Below the pieces are notes generated by a model. The model was not told the origin of the DNA. It saw nothing but the letters and a program-made list of their open reading frames with translations, and did no database searches. From JBOFCS01 sp051646185 (GTDB taxonomy: Bacteria > Actinomycetota > Actinomycetes > Mycobacteriales > Mycobacteriaceae), in contig JBOFCS010000082.1 in NCBI GenBank assembly GCA_051646185.1, positions 1 through 34,735 on the forward strand: 34,735 nucleotides of DNA, given 5' to 3'. The translations under genes were made by a program, and so were the position numbers. This document shows positions 1 to 7,615 of this stretch, piece after piece. Every line of letters begins with the position of its first letter. Positions within the stretch are counted from its first letter, which is position 1.

Positions 1-79
1 AGGTCGTTGTTGTGGAATCTGAGGAGCATCCACTAAGTGCAATGGCTAGCACGGCTACCAGGCCGGTGAGAATTCGCAT
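1..79 (-). CDS. Putative lipoprotein, 5' part only (runs off left edge)
   Basis: Reading leftwards from ATG at 79, the first residues are MRILTGLVAVLAIALSGC followed by a Ser/Thr-rich stretch. This is a typical bacterial lipoprotein signal: a short positive start, a hydrophobic core and the lipobox LSGC, so the protein should be lipid-anchored at the outer face of the cytoplasmic membrane. The ATG overlaps the stop codon of the upstream cyclophilin gene by one base (TGATG), so the two are probably translated as one operon. Only 26 codons are inside the window. A second peptidyl-prolyl isomerase lipoprotein is possible by context, but nothing visible proves it. Confidence 0.6.
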   Translation of the reverse strand, partial: MRILTGLVAVLAIALSGCSSDSTTTT

Positions 80-897
80 CAGTCGAGCTGCACTGAGGTG
101 ATAGTGGTAGCAAGATTTGGTGCCCCGTCGCCCTGACCGCCGACGGGGGCACCCTGTACGCCTTCAGAGGAGATTTTGTCCAAGGTGGCAAGTCCTTCTT
201 CATCGATGGTGCCAAAGATGGTGTATTGCGGGGGCAGTGGTGAGTCACCGAAGACTAAAAAGAATTGGCTTCCGTTGGTGTTCAGTCCAGAGTTAGCCAT
301 GGCAATGGTACCTCGAAGATAAGACATCGGGGTTTCAAGAGCAGGGTCCCCGTTGCTGTATTGGTTAGTGGGATATTCATTAGCGAAGGAATATCCCGGA
401 CCACCTGTGCCGCTAGCCGTGGGGTCGCCACATTGCAGAAGTTTAAGGCCACTGGTGCTCAGGCGGTGGCAGGAAGTTTTATTAAAGAATCCTTGGCTGG
501 CCAGGCTAATAAAACTATTAACTGTGCACGGGGCTTTTTTGTTATCGAGCTGTAGGCCGATATTGCCCTGATCAGTCACCATACTGATACTGACCTCAGC
601 TACTGAGGTGTCAACGCCATCGGTACGTGGTGGGTTAATCCCCGGGATAGACGATGGCTGGTTGGTACTGGGGTAGGAGCAGGCAGCTTGGTTTGACGCT
701 TCGGTACTGCTATTAGTGCTGTTATCGCTTCTGTTCAGCACAATAACAACAGCAACGATGCCGACTGCAACTACAGCTGCGACTGCGGTACCGGCGATGG
801 TGAGCTGCTTACGCTTGCGGGCCCGTTCGGCACGCCGTTGTAGCTGGCGTTCTAACTTGCGCTTAGCTGCCTGGCGTCGCTGTTCATTGCTCGGCAC
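79..897 (-). CDS. ppiB: Membrane-anchored cyclophilin-type peptidyl-prolyl cis-trans isomerase
   Basis: This 272-residue protein should catalyse cis-trans isomerisation of prolyl bonds outside the membrane. A basic N-terminus (residues 1-25, rich in Arg and Lys) is followed by one membrane segment (about 27-50), a Ser/Thr/Asn-rich linker and a cyclophilin domain from about residue 100 to the end. Visible cyclophilin signatures are CHRL, GDPTASGTGGPGY and MANSGLNTNGSQFF. The Arg of CHRL is the usual catalytic arginine. I chose the GTG at 897 because GGAGG lies 8 bases before it, and the protein then begins PSNEQRRQAAKRKLE as in the mycobacterial Rv2582 family. An ATG at 1038 would add 47 unrelated residues and overlap the divergent gene. 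The family assignment is secure; clients are unknown. Confidence 0.9.
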   Translation of the reverse strand: MPSNEQRRQAAKRKLERQLQRRAERARKRKQLTIAGTAVAAVVAVGIVAVVIVLNRSDNSTNSSTEASNQAACSYPSTNQPSSIPGINPPRTDGVDTSVAEVSISMVTDQGNIGLQLDNKKAPCTVNSFISLASQGFFNKTSCHRLSTSGLKLLQCGDPTASGTGGPGYSFANEYPTNQYSNGDPALETPMSYLRGTIAMANSGLNTNGSQFFLVFGDSPLPPQYTIFGTIDEEGLATLDKISSEGVQGAPVGGQGDGAPNLATTITSVQLD

Positions 898-1084
898 TGC
901 GTTTTCCTCCAGTGGTGTTGTCCGTAGGTTTTCTTGTCTAGCCAGATACTGACCATCAGGATATGCAAGACCAGAGGAGAGTCTGCCAGGTGAACCTGTG
1001 AATGAGCGGCAGGACCCGCCACCTAAGCTTGACTTCACAGATTATGCAGGGTCATGTGACGCTGCAGTAACTAAGGAGCTCTTG

Positions 1085-1750
1085 TTGCTGATAGCTAGTT
1101 TTCCTGCTGGGATGTTTCAGACAAATTGCTATGTGGTTGCGCGTAGCGAAGGAACTGAAGCGGTGATTATCGATCCAGGTCAGGATGCGGCCTCTGAAGT
1201 TAAAAAAATTCTTGAGGGCTCTTCTCTTACACCGGTGGCAGTGTTGCTTACCCATGGGCACCTTGACCACACTTGGTCAGTGCAGGCGCTTTGTGAGGAA
1301 TTTGAGATTCCGGCTTATATTCACCCTATGGATAGGGCGATGTTGGCGGACCCAGCCAGTGGGATCGGACCAACGTTGAACCAATTTATTGCTGGAGTTA
1401 TTTTCGCTGAGCCAGCTGAGGTGGTAGAGGTAACGGATAAGGACGCTCTGGTTTTGGCTGGTATCACTTTTGTTGTTGATCACACACCGGGTCATACTCG
1501 TGGTTCAGTTCTTTTTCGAACCTCCGCTGCTACCGATACGGGTCCAATCGAGGTAGCTTTTACTGGAGATACTCTCTTTCAAGGTTCTATTGGTCGCAGT
1601 GATCTTCCCGGTGGCAATCATGAACAGCTGATGGAATCAATTCGTAAAAAATTATTGACACTTGAAGATTCAACCATGGTGTTGCCTGGTCATGGTAGTA
1701 CTACAACTATTGGTGTTGAACGGGGGACTAACCCATTTTTAATGAGCTGA
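1085..1750 (+). CDS. Metallo-beta-lactamase-fold hydrolase (glyoxalase II-like, Rv2581c family)
   Basis: This 221-residue soluble protein of the MBL superfamily probably binds two metal ions and hydrolyses thioesters in the manner of glyoxalase II. Metal-binding motifs are THGHLDH (H57, H59, D61, H62), the His of DHTPGHTRGS, the Asp of FTGDTLF and the His of VLPGHGS. I chose the TTG at 1085 because AAGGAG lies 6 bases before it and the start MLIASFPAG then matches the mycobacterial family (MLITGFPAG as I recall it). The upstream ATG at 998 would add 29 residues with no ribosome site. The gene is divergent from the cyclophilin and 66 bases before hisS, the same order as Rv2582-Rv2581c-Rv2580c. 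The exact substrate is not shown. Confidence 0.85.
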   Translation: MLIASFPAGMFQTNCYVVARSEGTEAVIIDPGQDAASEVKKILEGSSLTPVAVLLTHGHLDHTWSVQALCEEFEIPAYIHPMDRAMLADPASGIGPTLNQFIAGVIFAEPAEVVEVTDKDALVLAGITFVVDHTPGHTRGSVLFRTSAATDTGPIEVAFTGDTLFQGSIGRSDLPGGNHEQLMESIRKKLLTLEDSTMVLPGHGSTTTIGVERGTNPFLMS

Positions 1751-1816
1751 GATGATGATTTTACTTTGTTCAAAATGCCAGATACGTAACAACACAATAA
1801 GAAAGTTTGTGTAGCT

Positions 1817-3094
1817 GTGAATTATTCATCGTTAAGCGCGCCTAAGGGTGTTCCTGATTATCTGCCTCCAACTTCGGCAGATTTTGTTGTGGTTCGGGAT
1901 GGTTTGATTAATTCTGCGCGATTAGCTGGTTACGGGCATATTGAATTACCAGTTTTTGAGGATACGGCTTTGTTTGCTCGTGGAGTTGGCGAATCAACTG
2001 ATGTGGTGAGCAAAGAGATGTATACCTTCGAAGATCGTGGGGGTAGGTCGGTCACATTACGACCAGAGGGCACAGCCTCAGTGATGCGTGCGGTCATTGA
2101 ACATGGTCTAGATCATGGGCAGTTGCCGGTTAAGTTGTGCTATTCAGGGCCGTTTTTCCGCTATGAGAGGCCACAAGCGGGTAGATATAGACAGTTGCAA
2201 CAAGTGGGGGTGGAGGCAATTGGTATTGATGATCCAGCTTTGGATGCAGAAGTGATTGCGGTAGCAGATGCTGGGTTCCGTAGTTTAGGGCTGCAGAATT
2301 TTAGGTTAGAAATTACTTCTCTAGGAGATCACAGCTGTCGTCCAGCCTATCGAGAACTCTTACAGAAATTTTTATTCAATCTCGACCTTGATCAGGATAC
2401 CCGTAGGCGTGCTGAGATTAATCCGCTTCGTGTTCTTGATGATAAGCGTCCTGAGATCCAGGCGCTGATGGCCGATGCACCGCTGATGCTGGATCATCTT
2501 AGTGTTGAGTCAAAAACCCACTTTGATTCGATGTTAAGTCATTTGGATGATTTACGAGTACCCTATGTGGTGAACCCTAGAATGGTACGTGGACTTGATT
2601 ACTACACCAAGACGACCTTTGAATTTGTTCACGATGGTTTGGGTGCACAATCGGGTATCGGTGGTGGTGGCCGGTATGACGGTTTAATGGAACAGCTTGG
2701 CGGACAAAAGTTATCGGGTATCGGGTTTGGTCTGGGTATCGATAGAACAATGCTTGCTTTGCAAGCTGAAGGGGTTTCAGCGGCAAACCCTGCTCGGTGT
2801 GAGGTGTATGGGGTGGCTCTTGGTGATCAGGCTAAGTCACGGATGGTGATGATAGCTGGTCAATTTCGTGCATCAGGGATACGAATAGATTTAGCCTACG
2901 GTGGGCGTGGAGTAAAAGGGGCGATGAAGGCGGCAGATCGTTCTGGTGCTGTTATCGCTTTGGTTTTAGGTGACCGAGATATTGCTGAGGGTGTTATCGG
3001 AATTAAAGATCTGCGGTCGGGCGAGCAAGCATCGGTGCCGCTGGACGAGGTTCACGCTGAGGCAATAAAAAAACTTCCGAGCCTGAGAGTCTAA
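1817..3094 (+). CDS. hisS: Histidyl-tRNA synthetase
   Basis: HisRS charges tRNA-His with histidine in the cytoplasm. The 425-residue length is normal for the bacterial class II enzyme. The motifs are clear: LRPEGTA near residue 81, motif 2 as FRYERPQAGRYRQ near 114, the histidine-specific RGLDYYTKT near 258, and motif 3 as GFGLGIDRTML near 303. The C-terminal anticodon-binding domain covers roughly 320-425. The start is GTG with only a weak purine stretch upstream, and it gives the expected N-terminus (SAPKGVPDYLPP). It follows the MBL hydrolase in the same direction and may be cotranscribed with it. No T-box leader fits in the 66-base gap. Confidence 0.97.
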   Translation: MNYSSLSAPKGVPDYLPPTSADFVVVRDGLINSARLAGYGHIELPVFEDTALFARGVGESTDVVSKEMYTFEDRGGRSVTLRPEGTASVMRAVIEHGLDHGQLPVKLCYSGPFFRYERPQAGRYRQLQQVGVEAIGIDDPALDAEVIAVADAGFRSLGLQNFRLEITSLGDHSCRPAYRELLQKFLFNLDLDQDTRRRAEINPLRVLDDKRPEIQALMADAPLMLDHLSVESKTHFDSMLSHLDDLRVPYVVNPRMVRGLDYYTKTTFEFVHDGLGAQSGIGGGGRYDGLMEQLGGQKLSGIGFGLGIDRTMLALQAEGVSAANPARCEVYGVALGDQAKSRMVMIAGQFRASGIRIDLAYGGRGVKGAMKAADRSGAVIALVLGDRDIAEGVIGIKDLRSGEQASVPLDEVHAEAIKKLPSLRV

Positions 3095-3169
3095 GATTAT
3101 AAAGTCTGTGTTTGGCGAGGAGCCGTACGCACTAGGGTTGTCCAAGGTATTTCTTACCAAGTTAATCAA

Positions 3170-3198
3170 TTGACATTTTATCGAACATATGTTCGACT
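3170..3198 (+). promoter_or_regulatory. Putative promoter of the radical-SAM-like gene
   Basis: A consensus -35 hexamer TTGACA lies at 3170-3175. Seventeen bases later, at 3193-3198, is a weak -10 candidate, TCGACT. This would start transcription almost exactly at the GTG at 3205, giving a leaderless message, which fits the lack of any ribosome site. The LexA palindrome fills the spacer and overlaps the -10, so repressor binding should block RNA polymerase. Confidence 0.5.
3181..3196. promoter_or_regulatory. LexA (SOS) box
   Basis: TCGAACATATGTTCGA is a perfect 16-base palindrome and matches the mycobacterial and Gram-positive SOS box, which has the form CGAAC-N4-GTTCG. It ends 8 bases before the GTG of the downstream gene. 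The M. tuberculosis homologue Rv2578c is, to my recollection, also listed as LexA-controlled, which would make this a conserved SOS promoter. Confidence 0.85.
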
Positions 3199-3204
3199 TT
3201 AGGT

Positions 3205-4191
3205 GTGGGTTACCGCCAGCGCGTTGCACGCTACGATGCTGAATTTTTGCCTGGTTTCACTGCGGCTGCACTCAAGATTCGTAGTAGAGAACTTCGCGGT
3301 AAGTATATTCGCGAATGTCTTTGTGAAGAAGCGCTGGAGCTGCATTGTAGTAGTGCAGAGCCTACCTTTATGTGGCGGCTTGAACCTATCGCAAAAAGCA
3401 CATTCGCGGTGCCCCAGCCCATGGTCAAAACTAATATCACTGCAGTTTTGCGCAGAGAACTAGCACGCAGAACATGGAGACAAGAGCCAGTTGCGTTTGG
3501 TCTGGAATCTGATCCATATCAGTGGCCAGAGGGGCATTATCAGCTTATGCCAGGGATGATTGGTGCACTTGTTCATTCTGGGACACCATTTTTCATTCAA
3601 ACAACAGAAACATTGCTTTATCGTGATCTACCTTTACTCGCTTCAGCTGGTTCTGAAGTTGGGATTGGCATTCAAATTTCTATATCGACAATAGATGAAG
3701 TATTGCTACAGATCATCGATTTTGATTCGCCGGTTTTTCTCGAAAAAATTCAGCTTATCTCCGCTATCAACGATGCGGGTCTGTTATGCAAGGTTGTTAT
3801 TGATCCAGTTATTCCGTATTTGACAGATCAGCGTAATTTTCTTCAGTTGCTTATTGCGAAGGTGGCCGCGGCCGGAGCCCAAGGGATTGACATACTCCCA
3901 CTTCGCCTCAATGATCAAGTGCGAGCATGGTTTATGCCTTGGCTTGCCGGTAGGCATCCAGCATTGCTGCGTCGCTATCGGAAGCTCTATAGCAATTCGG
4001 AAAATGTTCGAGCAGACTATCTACCTTGGTTGGATGCTCAGCTTCTTCCTATTCTAGGCGAGTGTGCTCCCATTGAGCGCTGCTTACCAGGGTTAACTTT
4101 CGATAAATTGATAGCCAAGCATGCCGAGAAAAAACACAAAAACTCAACTACGGCAATAATAGAGGTAAAAAAATATCCTACATTATTTTGA
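3205..4191 (+). CDS. Rv2578c-family radical-SAM-fold protein lacking the iron-sulfur cysteine motif
   Basis: The 328-residue protein follows the Rv2578c family over most of its length. Markers are VKTN near residue 74, SDPYQWPEGHYQLMPG, SGTPF, TLLYRDLPLL, GWFM-like AWFMPWLAGRHP, and a terminal PTLF. In that family an NPYRGCSHACRYCFARP segment (as I recall it) supplies the CX3CX2C ligands for the [4Fe-4S] cluster that cleaves S-adenosylmethionine. Here the region reads LEPIAKSTFAVPQP: it is about 20 residues shorter and has no cysteine, with Thr at the position of the last Cys. The usual TKGTLL is also altered to TTETLL. The only nearby cysteines (C38, C40, C48) lie before this segment in the wrong spacing. 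It is therefore probably not a working radical SAM enzyme, although the frame is intact. The GTG start matches the family N-terminus. Confidence 0.8.
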   Translation: MGYRQRVARYDAEFLPGFTAAALKIRSRELRGKYIRECLCEEALELHCSSAEPTFMWRLEPIAKSTFAVPQPMVKTNITAVLRRELARRTWRQEPVAFGLESDPYQWPEGHYQLMPGMIGALVHSGTPFFIQTTETLLYRDLPLLASAGSEVGIGIQISISTIDEVLLQIIDFDSPVFLEKIQLISAINDAGLLCKVVIDPVIPYLTDQRNFLQLLIAKVAAAGAQGIDILPLRLNDQVRAWFMPWLAGRHPALLRRYRKLYSNSENVRADYLPWLDAQLLPILGECAPIERCLPGLTFDKLIAKHAEKKHKNSTTAIIEVKKYPTLF

Positions 4192-4205
4192 TGTTTATCG
4201 ATTAA

Positions 4206-4820
4206 TCAGGGGCGGGTTAGTATTCGAAAAATTGATTGAAGTTCTCCTTCGGTGGGAGTGGGTAGGCTAGTTCTGCCATGAAGGAAACCAATTCCTGCGT
4301 ATACGATGGCACCGGCTCTGAGCCTCGCCTCGGACTCATCAAAATTAAGCTCCAAAAGCGCTTCGCGTACTACAGTAAAAATTTGATTGTCCAGTGCACG
4401 TACTGACTCGGCAACTTTTACATCCGATCGGGACCACTCGCGTACCGCAATTTCTACTGACCAAATATTTTCGTCGATAAGAAAATTTGCCATAGTCTCA
4501 AGTCTTTCTTCAACTGGTTGTGATTTGATTGCGTTAATGGCTTCGACTGATTGTTTCTGTATGGCACACCAGCGGTCTGCAACGGCACTCAATAGCGCAT
4601 TTATATCATCAAAATGCCAGTAAAAACTGCCTTTAGTTACACCAAGAACATCACAAAGACTGCTAATTTTTACTTCATTAATCCCTTCGCGGACGAGCAG
4701 CTCAAAAGCTGCGCCAAGCCAATCATCAATTGACAGTCGATTGTTTCTACCTATTTTTTTGTTGATACTTTTTTTAGGGGTCGATTTCTTTTTTGCGCTT
4801 ACGTCCTGGGGTGGGGTCAT
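4206..4820 (-). CDS. TetR-family transcriptional regulator
   Basis: This 204-residue protein has a lysine-rich tail (about 1-25) followed by a TetR helix-turn-helix domain (about 30-76). The recognition region contains KISSLCDVLGVTKGSFYWHF, a very typical TetR sequence. The rest is the variable ligand-binding domain, so a hydrophobic effector, perhaps the substrate of the block, is plausible. It lies 22 bases downstream of the lipase-like lipoprotein on the same strand and may be cotranscribed with it. It may also have its own leaderless promoter. I infer that it binds the shared operator-like sites at 5726-5748 and 17470-17492 and controls the importer and catabolic operons. No target is proven. 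Confidence 0.9.
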   Translation of the reverse strand: MTPPQDVSAKKKSTPKKSINKKIGRNNRLSIDDWLGAAFELLVREGINEVKISSLCDVLGVTKGSFYWHFDDINALLSAVADRWCAIQKQSVEAINAIKSQPVEERLETMANFLIDENIWSVEIAVREWSRSDVKVAESVRALDNQIFTVVREALLELNFDESEARLRAGAIVYAGIGFLHGRTSLPTPTEGELQSIFRILTRP

Positions 4821-4826
4821 GAGACC

Positions 4827-4832
4827 ATCATA
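4827..4832 (-). promoter_or_regulatory. Candidate -10 box for a leaderless tetR transcript
   Basis: On the minus strand TATGAT is followed by exactly 6 bases and then the ATG of the TetR gene. No ribosome-binding sequence is present. This spacing is what a leaderless actinobacterial message would show. The -35 region is poor. Confidence 0.4.
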
Positions 4833-4842
4833 GTTCCGCGTT

Positions 4843-5691
4843 TTATTCGATGTTTCGAAGAGTTTCGTTTATCAATTCCTGAACCAACGTATCGTTGATT
4901 AATTGGAAATGGTGTGATGCATTGTTGGAGTTGTGATCTTGAAGTTTAATTGTCTTCATTCCGCTTACTTCAGCTGAGGAAGTAGGAACTATGAGTAGAT
5001 CTGTCTCTGAAATAATATTCGTATAAATAACATCCGGACTTACCAATCCTTGGGAATGTAAGTTTAATAAAAAATCTGACCCAGAAATGATTTGTCGACA
5101 AGCCCCACAGAGCGGATCAACAATGGGTGCTTCGATGCTAAGAATAAAATCAAATGTCCCTAAATGGCGGCTTATATCTTCAATTGTTGCAAGGTATCCG
5201 ATATTTGTACCGTTCCACATCGGGGCAATGGACGTTAACGATCGAATATGGGGTTTGCTGCTGGTGTGAGAAAGATTTTCTTGCTGAAGGTAGTACTGAG
5301 TGACCAAGGCTCCAACGCCATACGCAACGATATCGATAGGACCATCGTAGTTATCGCGAATTTTTGCGATAACTGGTACAAGTTCGGCTGCGCTATCTTC
5401 GATAGGGGTGAATCCGGCAATGGTTCTGCCGTGAGCAGACAGTGCTGATGTGGCTAGGCTAATTCCGTAAGTGAAGCTGTGCACACATCGTTCTGGCCGC
5501 TCTATTGCGGCTTTAAGCACATCGAGTTCGGTGCTGTCAGAAGCAATATCATGTATCAGAAGAACTGATGCTTGACAGCGGGTTGCGTGCGCTGACGGCA
5601 AAAATTGCAAGCATCCGGTCAGCGACAAGATTGTGACTACTAGTGCCCGGGCGAGCAGGCGAATGCGAGTCTTCTTAGCCCAGATAATCAT
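4843..5691 (-). CDS. Secreted lipase/esterase-like (EstA, lipase class 2) lipoprotein without the catalytic serine
   Basis: The protein has 282 residues. Residues 1-27 form an export signal ending in the lipobox LTGC (C27), so it is probably a lipoprotein; an AHA site near 36 is a weaker alternative. The body resembles actinobacterial class 2 lipases: IDIVAYGVGALVTQYYL near 119-135, SIAPMWNGT near 164, ACRQIISGSDFL near 197, SETDLLIVPTSSA near 228. The nucleophile elbow, normally GHSQG, reads AYGVG with Gly125 in place of Ser, while the Asp (D231) and a C-terminal His (H260 or H261) remain. It should therefore not be a serine hydrolase and may bind or present a lipid to the Mce importer. I chose the ATG at 5691 because GGAGG lies 8 bases before it. 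It is first in a probable operon with tetR and divergent from the multicopper oxidase. Confidence 0.75.
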   Translation of the reverse strand: MIIWAKKTRIRLLARALVVTILSLTGCLQFLPSAHATRCQASVLLIHDIASDSTELDVLKAAIERPERCVHSFTYGISLATSALSAHGRTIAGFTPIEDSAAELVPVIAKIRDNYDGPIDIVAYGVGALVTQYYLQQENLSHTSSKPHIRSLTSIAPMWNGTNIGYLATIEDISRHLGTFDFILSIEAPIVDPLCGACRQIISGSDFLLNLHSQGLVSPDVIYTNIISETDLLIVPTSSAEVSGMKTIKLQDHNSNNASHHFQLINDTLVQELINETLRNIE

Positions 5692-5725
5692 CCCAATTTC
5701 CTCCTGGATTTGCGATATTAGCCCC

Positions 5726-5748
5726 CGTACCATACGGTGCGGTACAGT
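5726..5748. promoter_or_regulatory. Operator-like site 1, shared with 17470-17492
   Basis: The site contains CGTAC-N11-GTAC, in the form CGTACCATAC-N6-GGTACAGT. It lies in the 97-base divergent gap between the lipase-like/tetR operon and the multicopper oxidase-mce operon. The reverse complement of 17470-17492 shares the first ten bases exactly and the GTAC arm at the same spacing. The likely ligand is the adjacent TetR protein, which would repress both directions. Confidence 0.6.
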
Positions 5749-5788
5749 GTGGTGCATATCACTCTAGCGGATTTGGGAAGGCGAGTTG

Positions 5789-7615
5789 GTGAACGTGGAG
5801 ATTAAGCGGCGAACAATGCTTCGTGGTGTTGGCATTGGTGGATTGGCTGCGACATTAGGGGTGGCTACAAGGGATTTTGCAGTCGGAGAAGGCTCCTTAG
5901 GGCGGAGGTTTCTGAGTCCTTTGCTGGTGAATTCACCTGATTTTGAGCCATTTGTAGACGAATTACCACGGATACCGGTGATGAGCGGTACTGATATTTC
6001 TCTGGCAGCACACTCAACAACGCATGCGTTTCACCGAGATTTTGATCCAGTCCCCGCGCTTGGATACTCCGGGATGGATTACCTTGGGCCAACGATCGAA
6101 GCTCATGTTGACGAGCAACTGACGTTGAGATTTAGTAACCAGATTTCTGAGCATCCGCTTAGTGCCGATATTGATCCAACCCTTCATGGGGTAAATGAAA
6201 ATTTTCGGATCAAGCCGCCAACCGTATTACATCTGCACGGTGGGGTAACCCCAGCTGACAGTGATGGGCATCCAGAAAGCATGCTGTATCCAGGGCAGGA
6301 AACAGTGCATCGCTTTCCTAATCAGCAGTTTGCTTCACATCTTTGGTATCACGACCATGCGATGGGTATCACCAGGCTTAATGTGTATTCCGGATTAGCT
6401 GGTATGTATTTCCTAAGAGATCAATTTGATACTGGAAAATTGGATAATCCATTGGGATTGCCCGCAGAGGATTTTGAATTACCGTTGGTGCTTCAGGAAA
6501 AGATATTTCTTGCCGATGGCTCACAGAGCGGAAGAACTACATACGTTGTACCACAAGGATCTTGGGAAGGCGGTGGTGCCGGGGATGTTGGTGTTGTCAA
6601 CGGAAAAATTTGGCCTGAACTTACGGTTAGTCGGGGTTTATACCGTTTTCGGGTCATCAACGCTGCTTCGTATAGCGTGTGGAACTTATTTTTCAGTAAT
6701 AAAATGAACTTCTGGGTAATTGGCAATGATCATGGCTTGCTTAATCACCCGGTTCAAGTAACCAGCATCAGGGTATCGCCTGCGGAGCGAGTCGACATTT
6801 TAGTCGATTTTTCAGCTCTAGAGCAAGGGCAGACTGTTGAGTTAAGAAATGATGAACAACCACCTTTTCAAGCGGCTATATTGGGAGAAGTGGCGATGCC
6901 GCTGTTTTGCCGGTTCAGGGCCCAAGCAGGTCGAGGTTTTACTGGTGCAGTGCCTTTGAGTTTGCGAGGTGGGAAAAATCAACCGAAAGCTTTACCGACA
7001 GTTGAGAAACCAAGTATCTTCCGTAATGTAACGCTCAGCCAGCCTTATGCTGTCCGCCTGCCCCCGGCAATTATGACCCTTAATAACTTACGGTTTAGTT
7101 CTGCTGATATTGAGATGCCAAAACAAGGGACAGTGGAACAGTGGAACATTATCAATATCACTCCAGACCCGCACCCAGTTCATATCCATCTTGTCAATTT
7201 TCGGGTACTAGGACGTACACCGCTGAGAACTCTGGAATATCAGGCAGCCTTTCCGCAGCCTGCCATTGGGACGCGTTGGACTCCTTCGGCTGAACAATTT
7301 CTTGCCGGTCCGATGTTACCCGCTGAGGAGTGGGAATCGGGATGGAAAGACACGGTTAGAGTTGACGGAGGCACTGTCACAAGAATTATTGTTCGATTTC
7401 CTACGGAAGAAGAATTGGGCTTTGACCCTGATGCCCCCTTTTTTCCTCACAATAGTTCTGCTGCACTGAGTCATGACCATGAAGGTCAAGCGCAAAGTAG
7501 GCAATTGCACGGGGAAATGGATGAGAAAAAACCTGTGCAAGGCTATGTCTGGCATTGTCATATCCTTGACCATGAAGATCATGACATGATGCTGAAATTT
7601 AGGGTTATTAGATGA
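5789..7615 (+). CDS. Tat-exported multicopper oxidase (CotA/bilirubin-oxidase-like)
   Basis: The protein has about 608 residues and should be an extracytoplasmic copper enzyme that oxidises phenols, quinols or metal ions and reduces O2 to water. A twin-arginine signal (KRRTMLRG, then a Gly/Ala-rich core) starts it. Copper ligand motifs occur in order: LHLHGG, WYHDHAMG, HPVHIHLVNF and VWHCHILDHEDHDMM, the last giving HCHX3HX4M for the type 1 site. The N-terminal cupredoxin domain (HLHGGVTPADSDGHPE, YPGQE, NQQFASHLWYHDH) is close to CotA. A His/Asp-rich loop (SHDHEG) lies just before the last motif. GTG at 5789 has GAAGG 7 bases upstream; a TTG at 5786 is also possible. Its stop overlaps the ATG of the next yrbE gene (ATGA), so it heads the mce operon, an unusual position. 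The substrate is unknown. Confidence 0.9.
   Translation: MNVEIKRRTMLRGVGIGGLAATLGVATRDFAVGEGSLGRRFLSPLLVNSPDFEPFVDELPRIPVMSGTDISLAAHSTTHAFHRDFDPVPALGYSGMDYLGPTIEAHVDEQLTLRFSNQISEHPLSADIDPTLHGVNENFRIKPPTVLHLHGGVTPADSDGHPESMLYPGQETVHRFPNQQFASHLWYHDHAMGITRLNVYSGLAGMYFLRDQFDTGKLDNPLGLPAEDFELPLVLQEKIFLADGSQSGRTTYVVPQGSWEGGGAGDVGVVNGKIWPELTVSRGLYRFRVINAASYSVWNLFFSNKMNFWVIGNDHGLLNHPVQVTSIRVSPAERVDILVDFSALEQGQTVELRNDEQPPFQAAILGEVAMPLFCRFRAQAGRGFTGAVPLSLRGGKNQPKALPTVEKPSIFRNVTLSQPYAVRLPPAIMTLNNLRFSSADIEMPKQGTVEQWNIINITPDPHPVHIHLVNFRVLGRTPLRTLEYQAAFPQPAIGTRWTPSAEQFLAGPMLPAEEWESGWKDTVRVDGGTVTRIIVRFPTEEELGFDPDAPFFPHNSSAALSHDHEGQAQSRQLHGEMDEKKPVQGYVWHCHILDHEDHDMMLKFRVIR

Noticed and set aside
898..1038. 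N-terminal extension of the cyclophilin from ATG 1038
   Set aside because: GTG 897 has GGAGG at good spacing and begins like the family. The extension would use up the divergent promoter region.
998..1084. N-terminal extension of the MBL hydrolase from ATG 998
   Set aside because: No ribosome site and no family match in the first 29 residues. TTG 1085 has AAGGAG 6 bases upstream and the expected N-terminus.
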